Program-made: the position numbers and the translations under genes
Notes under the pieces: generated by a model
Told to the model about the DNA's origin: nothing
What the model saw: the letters and a program-made list of their open reading frames with translations, nothing else
The model's database searches: none
In this document: piece after piece, positions 36,401 through 48,433 of the stretch
Layout: every line of letters begins with the position of its first letter
Position numbering within the stretch: the stretch's first letter is position 1
Assembly (NCBI RefSeq): GCF_014356525.2
Contig: NC_052508.1
Span: 56,430,497-56,494,496, forward strand
Origin: Nilaparvata lugens
Taxonomy: Eukaryota > Arthropoda > Insecta > Hemiptera > Delphacidae
Length of the DNA: 64,000 nucleotides
Direction of reading: 5' to 3'

Positions 36401-36925
36401 GCCTGCTTCGGTCTATGTACTGGCATTAATCTATTATCCTCTACGATGCTTGGAATTCACCCAGATATTTCCATTTCTCTTATTCAAATCCCTTCATATA
36501 TTTTTTTTTCAATTCCAAAATCTTACCTGAGGCTCCGCTTGTCCCTGCTCTATCATGTTCTATCATTTTTTAATTTTTTTTTCCTTATCTATCTTTATTT
36601 TTTTTTTAGTAGCATTCCTTTTAAATGTTTCCATTAACTTTTCAAATTACTTCTATTTATATTTTAAGTAAATATAATTTCTTTGTAGTTACTTATCCAA
36701 CTCATTCATTATTTATAAACCGAATATTTATTTTTTCTCCTCACAATTTAATTTATTACTTAATTTAACTTAGCAGCCTGATATATTTCAGGCTACCCAG
36801 AACTCACCCCTACACACAGACGAATAGTCTTGTAGGGGTATTCCTGTATCTATGTAAAGTGTGTTTAATTTCCTGTAATGTATATTTTTGAGGAATAAAA
36901 CTTATTTGATTTGATTTGATTTGAT
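33405..36925 (+). mobile_element. Decayed non-LTR retrotransposon (CR1/Jockey group)
   Basis: Rightward element starting at the end of an (ATT)n tract inside the endonuclease ORF, so it is 5' truncated with no ORF1. The order is endonuclease, RT, C-terminal domain, then a ~470-bp 3' UTR ending in an AATAAA and four copies of a GATTT/TTGAT tail (36,905-36,925). Several frame breaks are present (see the ORF2 entry). Confidence 0.85.
33414..36429 (+). pseudogene. LINE ORF2 remnant (endonuclease-RT), motif A mutated
   Basis: Open pieces are 33414-33710 (endonuclease start, VIHMNIRS, LTEAWLND), 33738-33992 (AGDINCD), 34142-34771 (SDH-type TDHYAV and linker), 34726-35580 (RT) and 35614-36429 (RT thumb and C-terminal, QYGILVWGG). 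The breaks are an in-frame stop at about 33708, frame changes near 33990 and 34750, and a stop at 35578. In the RT, motif C is intact (LFADDTAVV). Motif A reads LNLAKAFDSVD, so the usual first catalytic aspartate is Asn, which would abolish polymerase activity by itself. The copy is therefore dead, and older than the LINE at 48-52 kb. Confidence 0.85.
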
Positions 36926-37173
36926 TATGACTTTAAAACTATAAGTAGAACTATGACACTCATGGATAGAATATAGAAATAATTATTTTGTTAACACGAA
37001 GTCCTTCAAGAAAATGTCAATGAAGTCAATGACTTATCTGTTCATAGAAATTTTGTACAATAATTCATGCAAAAAGATAATAAAATATTGAATATTCCCT
37101 GCAATACAGGACATTACATTCCCAAGATAAATGAGAAAAGCCTCTATTTCACTTTTCTTGACGCTTGAGTCTA

Positions 37174-37352
37174 CTTACACACACAGATTTTTGGACGTTC
37201 AATTTTTTGCCTTTCTTATAAATTCCATGAGATTGAACATAACTCGGCATTGAGATGATGTGTTCATTTGTTTGCCAAGCTTCGTTTAATGTGGTAGATT
37301 TCATAAGGACGGCAAAAATCGATCGTCCAAAGATCGACGTGTGTGGCTTAAC
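37174..37352. mobile_element. Foldback MITE (CACACACAGATTTTTGG ends)
   Basis: The left arm ACACACAGATTTTTGGACG...TTTTTTGCC pairs with GGCAAAAATCGATCGTCC...GACGTGTGTGG at the right. The middle is unrelated. Confidence 0.65.
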
Positions 37353-37359
37353 GTTTCCT

Positions 37360-40300
37360 TAGCTAAAGGTCCACTGAAAGTCACAGTTGGATCTATTCTC
37401 TTTTTTGTTCTGGATCTACAAGTTCATTCAATCCACATTCATTTATCATAATGATAAATGAGAGCTAACATATAAGTTTGGGATTTTATCTCACTAACCT
37501 GCATTGCTAGTGCTGGAACCACTGCTGCTATTATTGTTGATAACATTGAAGAACGCAGCACTGGTTGTAAGTTTAGCCCGACGGAATATCCACATAATTA
37601 TTGATTTCTCAAGAGGAACAGATCAATTAATTCACGGATCACTCGACAGATTAAGATTCAAGAGAGCAATAAACAACTACTGGGAATATTTAGCTGGTGA
37701 TGGAAGACAAACTATTGCAAGCAACCGGTGAAATTCAATTTCCTGCTCAACTTGATTGGTGGATCGTGCTCTGCATGGCAAGGACGGGGAAAACCGCTCA
37801 TGACCGCGCTTGCTGTCGAAAGCAGTCTGATGATTGCACGTGATTCCCGGCTGATGGCTCCATTGCAGCCTCTTTCGCACATGGCAGGCTAGCGATCTTG
37901 CGCGTGCGCTAGTCGATCTTAACCCCTCTCCCACAACTCCAATACTTCCCTCAGCAAAATTTTAATTTCCATCCATGAACGTTGCTCCATATTCTGCATT
38001 TCTACAGAGCTTTTCGATCAGTGTCAAGAGGAAAAACGACTCGAACATTTCCACGAAAAATAACCCGCTTCTAGAAAGTGGACTTCAACCTCGAAAGAAT
38101 TTCCAGGAAATAGGAAACAAACGCTGCAACATCCCTCATCGAAGCACGGAATTCAGCGCCGGTAGAATTCAACGCTTTCAGTTCCCTTGAGGCAATCGCT
38201 CGATTGAGCTTTAAAAACAGCTTGAAAATCTATCAACCGCATTTGGAGAGCGTGTATGTTTCGAATTGGAAATGGTTCTTGATAAATTCTCGGATTTAGT
38301 AGAGTAGGTCTGTAGGTAGCTTGATTAATAACAACGTTTTGGAAAGTGGTCAGGTTAATGGATGGCAATGGAAAGCAATCCGCGGTACTTTTTGTACCTC
38401 AATCCAAAAATGAATTTCTCTCTTCTGTTACTTTTGGTGACTAATACAGAATACAACCAAACAAATTCGAGATACTCAACTTCTCAATACGCATACTTGA
38501 GAATTTTAAGATGGCTTGAAGTGACTGAATGCTTTAATTCAAATGTATTTCACACATTACAAAAGTCAAAATAAAGTTCAGCCTTACAATACAATTCAAT
38601 TGGTTACCCAATGGAAATGGATGAGGATATATTCAAGATAGAGATGAAAGATCATATTCTTTCCTATTCACGATAATAAAGAAACAAGTAAATGTTATAG
38701 GATTGGTTTGTATAAATGTATCTCTCAACTGCTTACCCCAATTATGTGAGCATCAGTGTGTAAACTCATATAATTATATGAATCTGTTGTCTCACAGAAT
38801 ACTGCTTGAAAATATATTTTTTATTTTTGAGTATTAAAATCAGTGTATCAACTCTGTTTTCTCACAAAATACTGCTTGAAAATATATGTTTGATATTTAT
38901 GTTTTGTTATTGAATGTCAGTATTGTCATTATTTAGTAAATTGTATTATTGAATGCACCTGCCATCAACTGTATAATTCATTATGCCGATTGATTATTCA
39001 TTCATACCGATGGCATTATTACTGTTCGATCAATAACTCTAAATGAGTTAGCTATTCACAGTAGCAGTGTAGCATTACCTTTGTGGGGCTCAAATTGAGT
39101 GAACTAATAGTGAAATAAATGTAATTAGCATTCTATTACATAGCTCAAACAACCCATTACTCCAGAAGCGAGTCGTGGCTCGAAAAACAATACAAGATTC
39201 TCATTGATGTTGGACAAAACCAATCGTGTTGACATCGGTGACCCAACTCCCAGCCCACTGTGTGCCAACCCTTTCTCCCAGCCCTGTGTGTACCAACCCT
39301 TTGCGGTTTCATCCTCACTGTTGATGTAACACAGAATCTCCCTTTGTTTCATCCCAAACGAAATTCAATTTTGCCCGTTCACTTTACAAATACAAGTCTC
39401 TTGTATGTTCATCATCCCTTATTAGAATAGAACTCACATAATATGGAAATTGGCAATGTTTGATACAGAGTCATTACATGTTAAATGAGACAAAATCAAT
39501 ATTGTAAATTGAGATTGATTATTAGTAGGCTCTGGGATGAATCTAGTTGAACGAACTGTATGATAATGGTAATGAGATTTCCCTGCTGTAATGATACATG
39601 AAAAGCAATAAAATTCTCTATAAACTGCAAAGAACGTACAAGCGAAAGATTCTGAGAGTTGAATCAACAGTACTATAAAAATCAAAACAATCATTATAGA
39701 ACTAAACCGATTGTGAATAGCTAATTCATGAGAGAATATACATCATATTTAAAAATTCACATGAAAGAAATAATTAGCTGACAGTTATTTCTTCACAATA
39801 GATCATACTGATCCGTTTATCCATTTGTGTACCTGGATAAATATAGACTAATAATGTATCAGAGTATTTACAATATCAATGTGTATAACAAGAGTATAAC
39901 AATAACTGTTGGAACAATGATTACTGATTTATTTCCATGAATATAAGAGAATGAACTTTATTCCTGATTTTTAGCAACGTATTCCCATAGAGTTGCAAAG
40001 ACCTATTATGCTTGTGATATGTGATTATCACTCGTTGAATGCTGAAGAATATTTCATGAATATTTTCCATGATTTGTTAATTTCTTAAAAGCAGATGTAC
40101 TTTAAATTAATGGATAGGGCAATGCTTGTAAATCAAAGCGAGATCCATCAGATTTCCGAAATCATCACTCCAAAAAACGTTAGTATCTATTACAGTGATT
40201 ATAAGTGGTTATACTGTAGTATCTATGATGTTCTTATGATGTTTAGTTCTATGATGTTTACTTCTCTTCTTGATGTTCAGTATCTATGATGTTTAGTTCT

Positions 40301-42310
40301 TGTCTTCTTGATGATGAAATATACTAACCTACTCAATCTCTTCAAACGTCCCAATGAGAAGCCCGTAATCCAATGATAATTTATGAATATACTATATCAT
40401 GGAAGAAGTCAAGATTTCTGAAATCTCTACCATAAAATTCTGGAGAATTTCAAAGTTCTCATTCATGTTCGATAGAGAACTTCTACGTATGAAAATGGAT
40501 TTTTTCAAGTCATTGATGACTCTACATGAGATGTAGGCTACATAGTTCTATTTCGTAGTTTACTCTATAATAGTCAGCATGTCAGCAACCTTGTATAGAG
40601 GAATGATTCTGATTCGTATGTCACATGATCGTACTTTGTGGAAGGCAGTATAGTATTGGATTTCGCTTTGAAAAGGGTGCACCGGTAGCAGTCAAGAATA
40701 GTATATAGCTATACACTATCCTTGGGTAGCACAGCACAGAGACGCCCCAGGAGCTGCCCCGAAATCAATCATTTGCTCTGCCAACTTACTTTAGTTTGCC
40801 GATTGTTGACGTTCAACTGCTCTGTGATTGTCATGAACAAGGACGGCAAATCAGTGAATGCGCTCAAAGCACATTTCTCCGTCCGTCAGTCGTCACAATT
40901 CGAAACATAACACTGTTTCGCCTCGAATATATTTATACAAAATCGGAATTGTAAATGCTGTCGGCTGAACAGCTTGTAGAAGGCAGGCTGGGATTGCCTA
41001 TTGTGGCGGCCAAGGATTGAACTTTGCCTCTAGTTGCTCCCTGACAGTTCAAAACAGCCGTTTTCCACATGCAATACACGTTCAACGTTGCATACAATGA
41101 TTGTTCAACTATACGTTCAACTCATGTTCAACATTGCATTCAACATCTTGAACATGAATTTTGTCGTACAAAGCGTACCGAATATCCCATTCAAATTGAT
41201 GTCTAAAGCGCTCGATTGAGCCTGTCTTCGACATTTGGATTCGTGGAAAACGTGTTCCAAACTCATGTGGAAACCCTCAAGCAAATTCAGGGGTAGTCGA
41301 GGAGAGTATGGGGCTACTGTTAGATGAATGCGCTGCTGAATGCTGGAAAGGATTGCTTGAGATTATACTTGCACTTATGAACCTAAGCTTTACTGTCATT
41401 ACTTGCACTTATGCACTTATACTTGCACTTACAAAAAAGTAACTAATTTCATATTTTCGGCCTCCAGTCTAGTTGAACGCTGATCGTCAACCACACTGAG
41501 AGCCGATCTCAAGAACGCCTTTAAAGCTGTCGATTGCCTTGTTTCAAATAACAATAATGAATAACACAGTAAATTTTACTGAAAGCAATTTTTGTGACAT
41601 TCCACTTCTTCATTCAGTTCTTTCTTCTACCGAAGATTGGAAATCATCACAGCGATTTTCACTTTGATAATTACAGTTTTAAAGAGTTTTTGATTTTCAA
41701 CTAAAATTCATCGTCATCTAATAAAAATCATGACATTTTACTGGATTGGATAATATTAGATTTATTTATCCACGTAAATTACAATATATATTCTAGCTTA
41801 TACACTGATTCACAATGAGTCGTGTAGCTAATTATTCAACAAGTTACGCAAAGAATGAAAAATTATTAGGCCTATCACAATAAATATTGAGTGCAATAAT
41901 TTTAATATTGTAATGTAACTACCTAAATCAGCGGTATTCCAACAAATAATTGTCGACTCTGAAAAGGATATAAAATACTATCCTTCCCATCAACACACGA
42001 CCGGAAAGCTGAGAATAGGTAATTATTCTGCTACTCTTTGTTGGGTATTTTTATTTGTTTACTTTTTCAGTTTATTCTACAGCCGCAGCCGTTTCTCGCA
42101 CCCCAACTGCCATTTATTTCGCTCATTTGGTGTTGCGGAGCTCGGGGGTCTTTGTCCTTATCTTCTTCCCAAATCTATCATTATTATCATTCATCTTAAA
42201 AAATGCAATAATCATAATGGAGACTCAATTGATATCCAAACAAAAATCCACCTATTGAATGCCTCAAACTATTGAACACCAATAATACAAAAATAAGTGT
42301 GTAAGTATCT
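37360..42310. other. Mostly unique DNA with no recognisable gene
   Basis: Contains a slightly GC-richer segment (37,680-37,940) and a diverged ~90-bp direct repeat (ACTGCTTGAAAATATAT at about 38803 and 38870). ORFs are all under 90 codons and without motifs. Confidence 0.35.
40203..40312 (+). repeat. Degenerate tandem repeat (TCTATGATGTTTAGTTCT)
   Basis: Four to five imperfect units of about 18-36 bp. Confidence 0.6.
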
Positions 42311-42318
42311 ATTTCTTA

Positions 42319-42483
42319 AGGTGCGTACAGATATACGCACCGCGAACATGAGAAATTCACTTTTAATCAGCTGATGCCAAGCTTTTTATATCTGTATCTT
42401 ACGGTTTCTGTAAAAATACAGATATAGTCAGCTGATTAAAAGTGAATTGCTCATGTTCGCGGCGCGTATATCTGTACGCACCT
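42319..42483. mobile_element. PIF/Harbinger-type MITE, AGGTGCGTAC ends, copy 2
   Basis: A 165-bp near-palindrome with ends AGGTGCGTACAGATATACGC / GCGTATATCTGTACGCACCT and TTA duplications at 42316-42318 and 42484-42486. Shares the first 14 bases with the MITE at 26193. Confidence 0.82.
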
Positions 42484-42929
42484 TTAGAAGTAACGTGACT
42501 GTCTTACGCAAAATTCATATGTTGAAACCCTGAAAAATGTTATGAGCTACCACCAATCATTTTTTCAATAATTATTCTCAAGATAAGATGAATATTCATT
42601 ATAGGAATTTTATTTGAACTATTGAACTATTGATAAATATGAAAAATAAAACTGTTACAAGTAATAAACTACAAACTATGCTAGTTGAAAATATCACAGG
42701 TGGCAATCACATGATTCGCCACATTCTCATCAAGAAATAAGTTCTCTTGCCTTGGAACAAGCTTTGTACGCTTTATCTTATCATGAGTGTCTGGTGCTCC
42801 AACATGTATTTGTGATTATAAAGGGTCTCAAGAGTCTGCTCTATGTAGAGCGGGTTGCTTCAAGTGGCAGAATTTCATTACACATTCGACACAGATAGCA
42901 GTATTTCTACAACCACTCATTTTGTGACT

Positions 42930-44894
42930 CAATATCGGGGACCGAGCTTCGCTCTGGAGTACAAAAGCAAAAAAAATATTACGAAAGAAGATATTATAAT
43001 GATATTTATAGTTCGTACAGAAATGTTCTATCTAATCACAGTGAATTGAGATTAATTCCCAGAGGAATGCAAAAATTTCCCTCACAAAGGCACAGTTGCA
43101 CAAAAGCCGTTTCAATTTTAATCCTGATCAATTTCACGTGAACCAAATCAGGAAAGACCATTTAAAAAAGATGGATCTACTGGAATTATTAATCAGGATT
43201 CAAAATAACCCGGCTTTTCTGCAACCGGCACTAAGTACCTGATTGAAAGATTACTAAAGTTCAACAGCTGAGTCATAATTTTGACACAGTCCCACACACA
43301 TGAACTCGCTCACTCACTTCCATCACCAACAGACGACGAAATAATTATTATCAGCTGTTTTCCAAGGATGAATAATAATCCTATTAATGTCCTTCAGCGA
43401 ATTTTCCCAGGGATGAGACCTAGTGCAATCGAATCTTTATATTATAAACCTACTATGTTCTGAATTTCGTGAGAATCGTTGGAGCCGTTTTCGAGATCCG
43501 GTGAAATACAAACATACAAACATACAAACATATAAACATCTAAACATCCAAACATCCAAACATCCAAACATATAAACAGAAGTTGCTCGTATAATAGTAT
43601 ATGATCAGAAGTGTGAGAGTGCAAATGTTAATAATTGATAATAGCCTTCAAACTGCATTTAACACTGAAAAGTCATCAATCCATTGAAATACAATAAAAA
43701 ACATTCTTATCCGAATGTTACCCTAAGGAGATTGTTGGGAACCTTTTTTGTGAGGACCTTGCTGTGTGGAAACCATTATTTGTAAGTTTTACAAATAAGA
43801 GGTAGGTAAGTCAACTGCAACCATGGAGTAGACTAGGTGATTCGGTGAGTATGCTAGGTGTTCGCCGAATGCCGCATGTCTGGAGCCGGCTGAAACAACG
43901 AGCACGAATTTTCTCACTACTAGCGATTCGGCGAGTCGCTGCTCGGTGTTTGCCGAATGATGCATGTCTGGAGCCGGCTTTACCTTATGATAATATTTAT
44001 AATAAACTCTGACTCGATCTTTAAGATCAATATAATGCAGCCCATGTCTTGTTTCAATAATATTTTTCACTCATTGTAAATGCTGATGAATTTGTCAGAG
44101 ATGTAAACAAGAACAGAATTCACACCTCATCAAACTCTATCACGACCTAATTTCTGTCACCTATCTTCCTCAAAAACGTATAGCATTCATATTGCTCAAT
44201 TAGTTTCAAAGGGGTCTTGTTACTTTGATAGCATGTTGATGCTATCCTATACTATTAACTGAGCAATTTCTGTTTATATGTTTAGATGTTCAGATGTTTG
44301 GATGTTTAGATGTTTATATGTTTGTATTTCACCGGATCTGGAAAACGGCTCTAACGATTCTCACGAAATTCAGAATATAGTAGGCTTATAATATAAAAAT
44401 TCAATTGCACTAGTCTCATCCCTGGGAAAACTCGCTGAAGGACATTGAAAGGACAATTATCATTCATCCTTGGAGAAACAGCGGTTAATAATTATTTTGT
44501 CGTCTGTTGATGATGGAAGAGAGTGAGCGAGTTCATGTGTGTGAGACTTAGTCAAAATTATGACTCAGCTGTTGAACTTTTGTAATCATTGCAATCGGGT
44601 TGCAAAAAAGCCGGGTTATTTTCAATCCTGATCAATTCCAGTAGATCCATCTTTTTGAAATGGTCTTCTCTGATTTGGTTCACGTGAAATTGATCAGGAT
44701 TAAAAATCAACCGGCTTTTGTGCAACCGGGCCTTTGTGAGGGAAATTTTTGCATTCCTCTGGGAATTAATCTCAATATACTGTGTGATCAGATAGACCAT
44801 TTCTGTATGAACTATGAATGTTATTATAATTTCTTCTTTCGTAATAATTTGTTTATGCTTTTGTAATCCAGAACGAAGCTCGGTCCCCGATATT
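42930..44894. mobile_element. ~2-kb inverted-repeat structure with ~650-bp arms
   Basis: Left arm 42930-43601 and right arm 44249-44894 are inverted copies: ATATCGGGGACCGAGCTTCG / CGAAGCTCGGTCCCCGATAT at the outside, CAGCTGAGTCATAATTTTGA, AGCCGTTTTC...GATCCGGTGAAATACAAACA, then an AAACATCC-type 8-bp array at the inner side. Each arm also holds a nested inverted pair around GTTGCANAAAAGCCGG (e.g. 43095-43225). The ~650-bp middle is unrelated to the arms and carries an ~88-bp direct repeat (GCATGTCTGGAGCCGGCT at about 43875 and 43963). No ORF is convincing. Confidence 0.8.
43508..43578 (+). repeat. Short AAACATMC 8-bp array
   Basis: About 8 units of AAACATAC, AAACATCT and AAACATCC, mirrored at about 44271-44328. 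It has the same period and core as the (ACATTCAA)n satellites at 8 and 10 kb. Confidence 0.8.
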
Positions 44895-44899
44895 CATTA

Positions 44900-45750
44900 G
44901 ATAATATCATCAGCATGCCATCTTGCTAATATCATTAGCATGTTGATGATTTCATGTTATGCTTTCATTAGTTTCTTGAATAGCATTTATAGAGACTGTG
45001 TCAAATGCACTGCTCAAAATGTCTTATTTCTGATACAAACTGGCTCTTATCGAAAAGTACTGTTCTCTCCTAATCTCCTATGTAGAGAAAATGTACTGTA
45101 ATCAGCTCGATACTTTTTCAATTTGCTGGTTTAATTGACGTCTGCCACTGTATAACGTTGGAAATACTTCCTTTGTCAGCTATCGAGAAGCAAGAAGCGA
45201 GAGGTGATATAGAGATTGTAAAACAGTGTAAAACAGCTTGCCTCTTCAACGAGTTGTAGTTCTAATATCGGAAAAGTGACATCGAAGAAGCTTCTGGAAA
45301 ATTGTGCAGCTTCTGTTCACATGGGTTTTGTATGGAGGCAGAACACATGTGCTTTCATTTAGCTAGCAGAAAACATTTTCTGATGGAACATTAACAGGAA
45401 AGCAGCTGGACATACTGGTCCGAATGACCTTCGCTTCAATTGTGTCCTTGTATAAGACGTAGAAAGCACATTGTCAACGAGCGACACTTTCTTATCATCT
45501 TGAAAGGCTTCTTGGAGGAAGATTCTGTTGTCAGAAGCTATATATCTATGTGTAATCAACTTCATCTTGTTGCAGTAGCTGATGTGCTCTTTTCTTCACA
45601 TCCAATAATATGTTATTAAACATAAGTAATTTGAGAAGATGGAATTTTGAAACCTTTATGGGGTACCGGTACCTAATATTGTAGCCTATCCAACAATTCA
45701 ATAAGCACAAGGACTACAAAAACTCTATTCAACAGTTATTGGCATATTAT
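44900..45750. other. Unassigned interval with one short minus-strand ORF
   Basis: A 68-codon ORF at 45359-45565 (minus) has more balanced base composition than its surroundings, but no recognised family and no clear splice context beyond chance. It could be a lone exon or relic. Confidence 0.25.
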
Positions 45751-45751
45751 T

Positions 45752-46714
<963 letters not shown>

Positions 46715-47306
46715 GTGAGTGCGCCACACCAGATTTTTATAATCCAATTTGCAATTATTTTAATTTTCCAATACTCAACTGAACATTCAATGTTTTCAAC
46801 AAATATGATTCTTTCCCTTTTCACTTATGCATTAACATCGTGTAATAATTTAGTCTTGATTTTGATATGAGGAGGTTACAATTAAAATGTACTTGACGTG
46901 GTATGTGAATTTTCCCATGTTTTGTGTAGTATCTACCTAATTCATTGTATATTTATTCTTGTGGATTCTGAAAAATATACAGCAATGATGACATTTTCAA
47001 GATTTGCGTTGAATTCAATCTTTATCTATTTCATTCATGATTTACTGAATTAAATCAAGAATAACTGAACTTTTTCATCTCTCGAGAACTGTTCTAATGA
47101 TAATAATGCAAATAACTATTTCTGAAATGTTTCATAGTATTACACTGAGTCACCTTTAAATTACATTACTTTATTCTATTTTTTTTTTGTTTTGATGGTG
47201 CTTAGTTCTTGGTTCAGTCAACTTGAAGTAAGAGGGAAATGTTAGTAAAAAACTGTGACGAAATTCTTCAAATCGAAATTATGTGCTACAATGACAAAAC
47301 CCCTAC

Positions 47307-47540
47307 TGCCCGGTTTCAGCAAACTCGGTGAAGAGATTTGAACATGGTCAAATCAGGAACGATTTACGAGTTCACTGTATTATATGATTTCTACCAAGGT
47401 AAATAGAAGAAGATATATACAGTTTCCATCTAAATACTGTGATTTCTACTATCGATAATATTCTAGTACACTAGTAAAGCGTATCCGAGCGACCATGACC
47501 ATGTTCAAATCTCTTGACCGAGCTTGGTGAAACCGGGCAT
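47307..47540. mobile_element. Foldback MITE (TGCCCGGTTTCA ends)
   Basis: TGCCCGGTTTCAGCAAACTC...GAGATTTGAACATGGTCA pairs with CATGTTCAAATCTCTTGACC...TGGTGAAACCGGGCA. Target duplication not clear. Confidence 0.8.
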
Positions 47541-48433
47541 AAAATGACTTTTAATAAATTATTACTAGAATATTGCCATTTGATTACCTTAAGTAACCTC
47601 ATCCAACCCCAACCTGAAAATTGTTCCAGGGTTTTCTCAAATTCAGCCGTTTCTCAATAATTATGAACTTCAGTGAGATCTGCTCCAAACTGTCAGCATT
47701 CATTTAAGATAACATTAACGCTTCTCATTTAACCAATGCTGACAGTTATACCTGCCTGTGTGGCTCTACCCTAAGAAGGTATAATAATATTGTAGATATT
47801 TGAGATTGATATTTTCAATTTCAATCAATCAATCATTTTATTCAGTGAAATGCTTCACAAAATTGGTCCCGCTAAACCTAAAAGATTTTACAGCAGGTGC
47901 CTACAAATAATAAAATACATAAATAGAATGAATGCTAACTTAAAAAATAAACTAAGGAAAAAAATTTTTCATGAAACTGGGAGTTTAGGAATTTAAAAAG
48001 GAGTATGGGGTATTAGATGAACTAAGGATGATTAATAGGGTGGTATAGGGTTAATGGGAATTGGAAAAAAACCTTCAAATACCTTTCATAAAACTAAATT
48101 ACATTTAAAATAAAATAAACTTGATACTCTATAGTAAGTAAACATCAAAAGATATTAATCTTATTCAGAATTAAGGATAATACTAAATAAAAAATACAAT
48201 AAGTGATCGGGAGTCTCAAACGTTAATTACCATCCATACAGTATATGAAAATTAAATGATATATTAATATATATTATGAAAAATTAGATAGTCACTCCAA
48301 GGCGGCAGTGTTTCACAGATACTAAAATTCATTTTACCAGCAAACTAATATTTTGTAATTATAAAAATAAAAAAAGCAAAAGATTGATGATTTTTCACTA
48401 TCTAGTACACATTAAAGTGTTGGATTAGTAATG

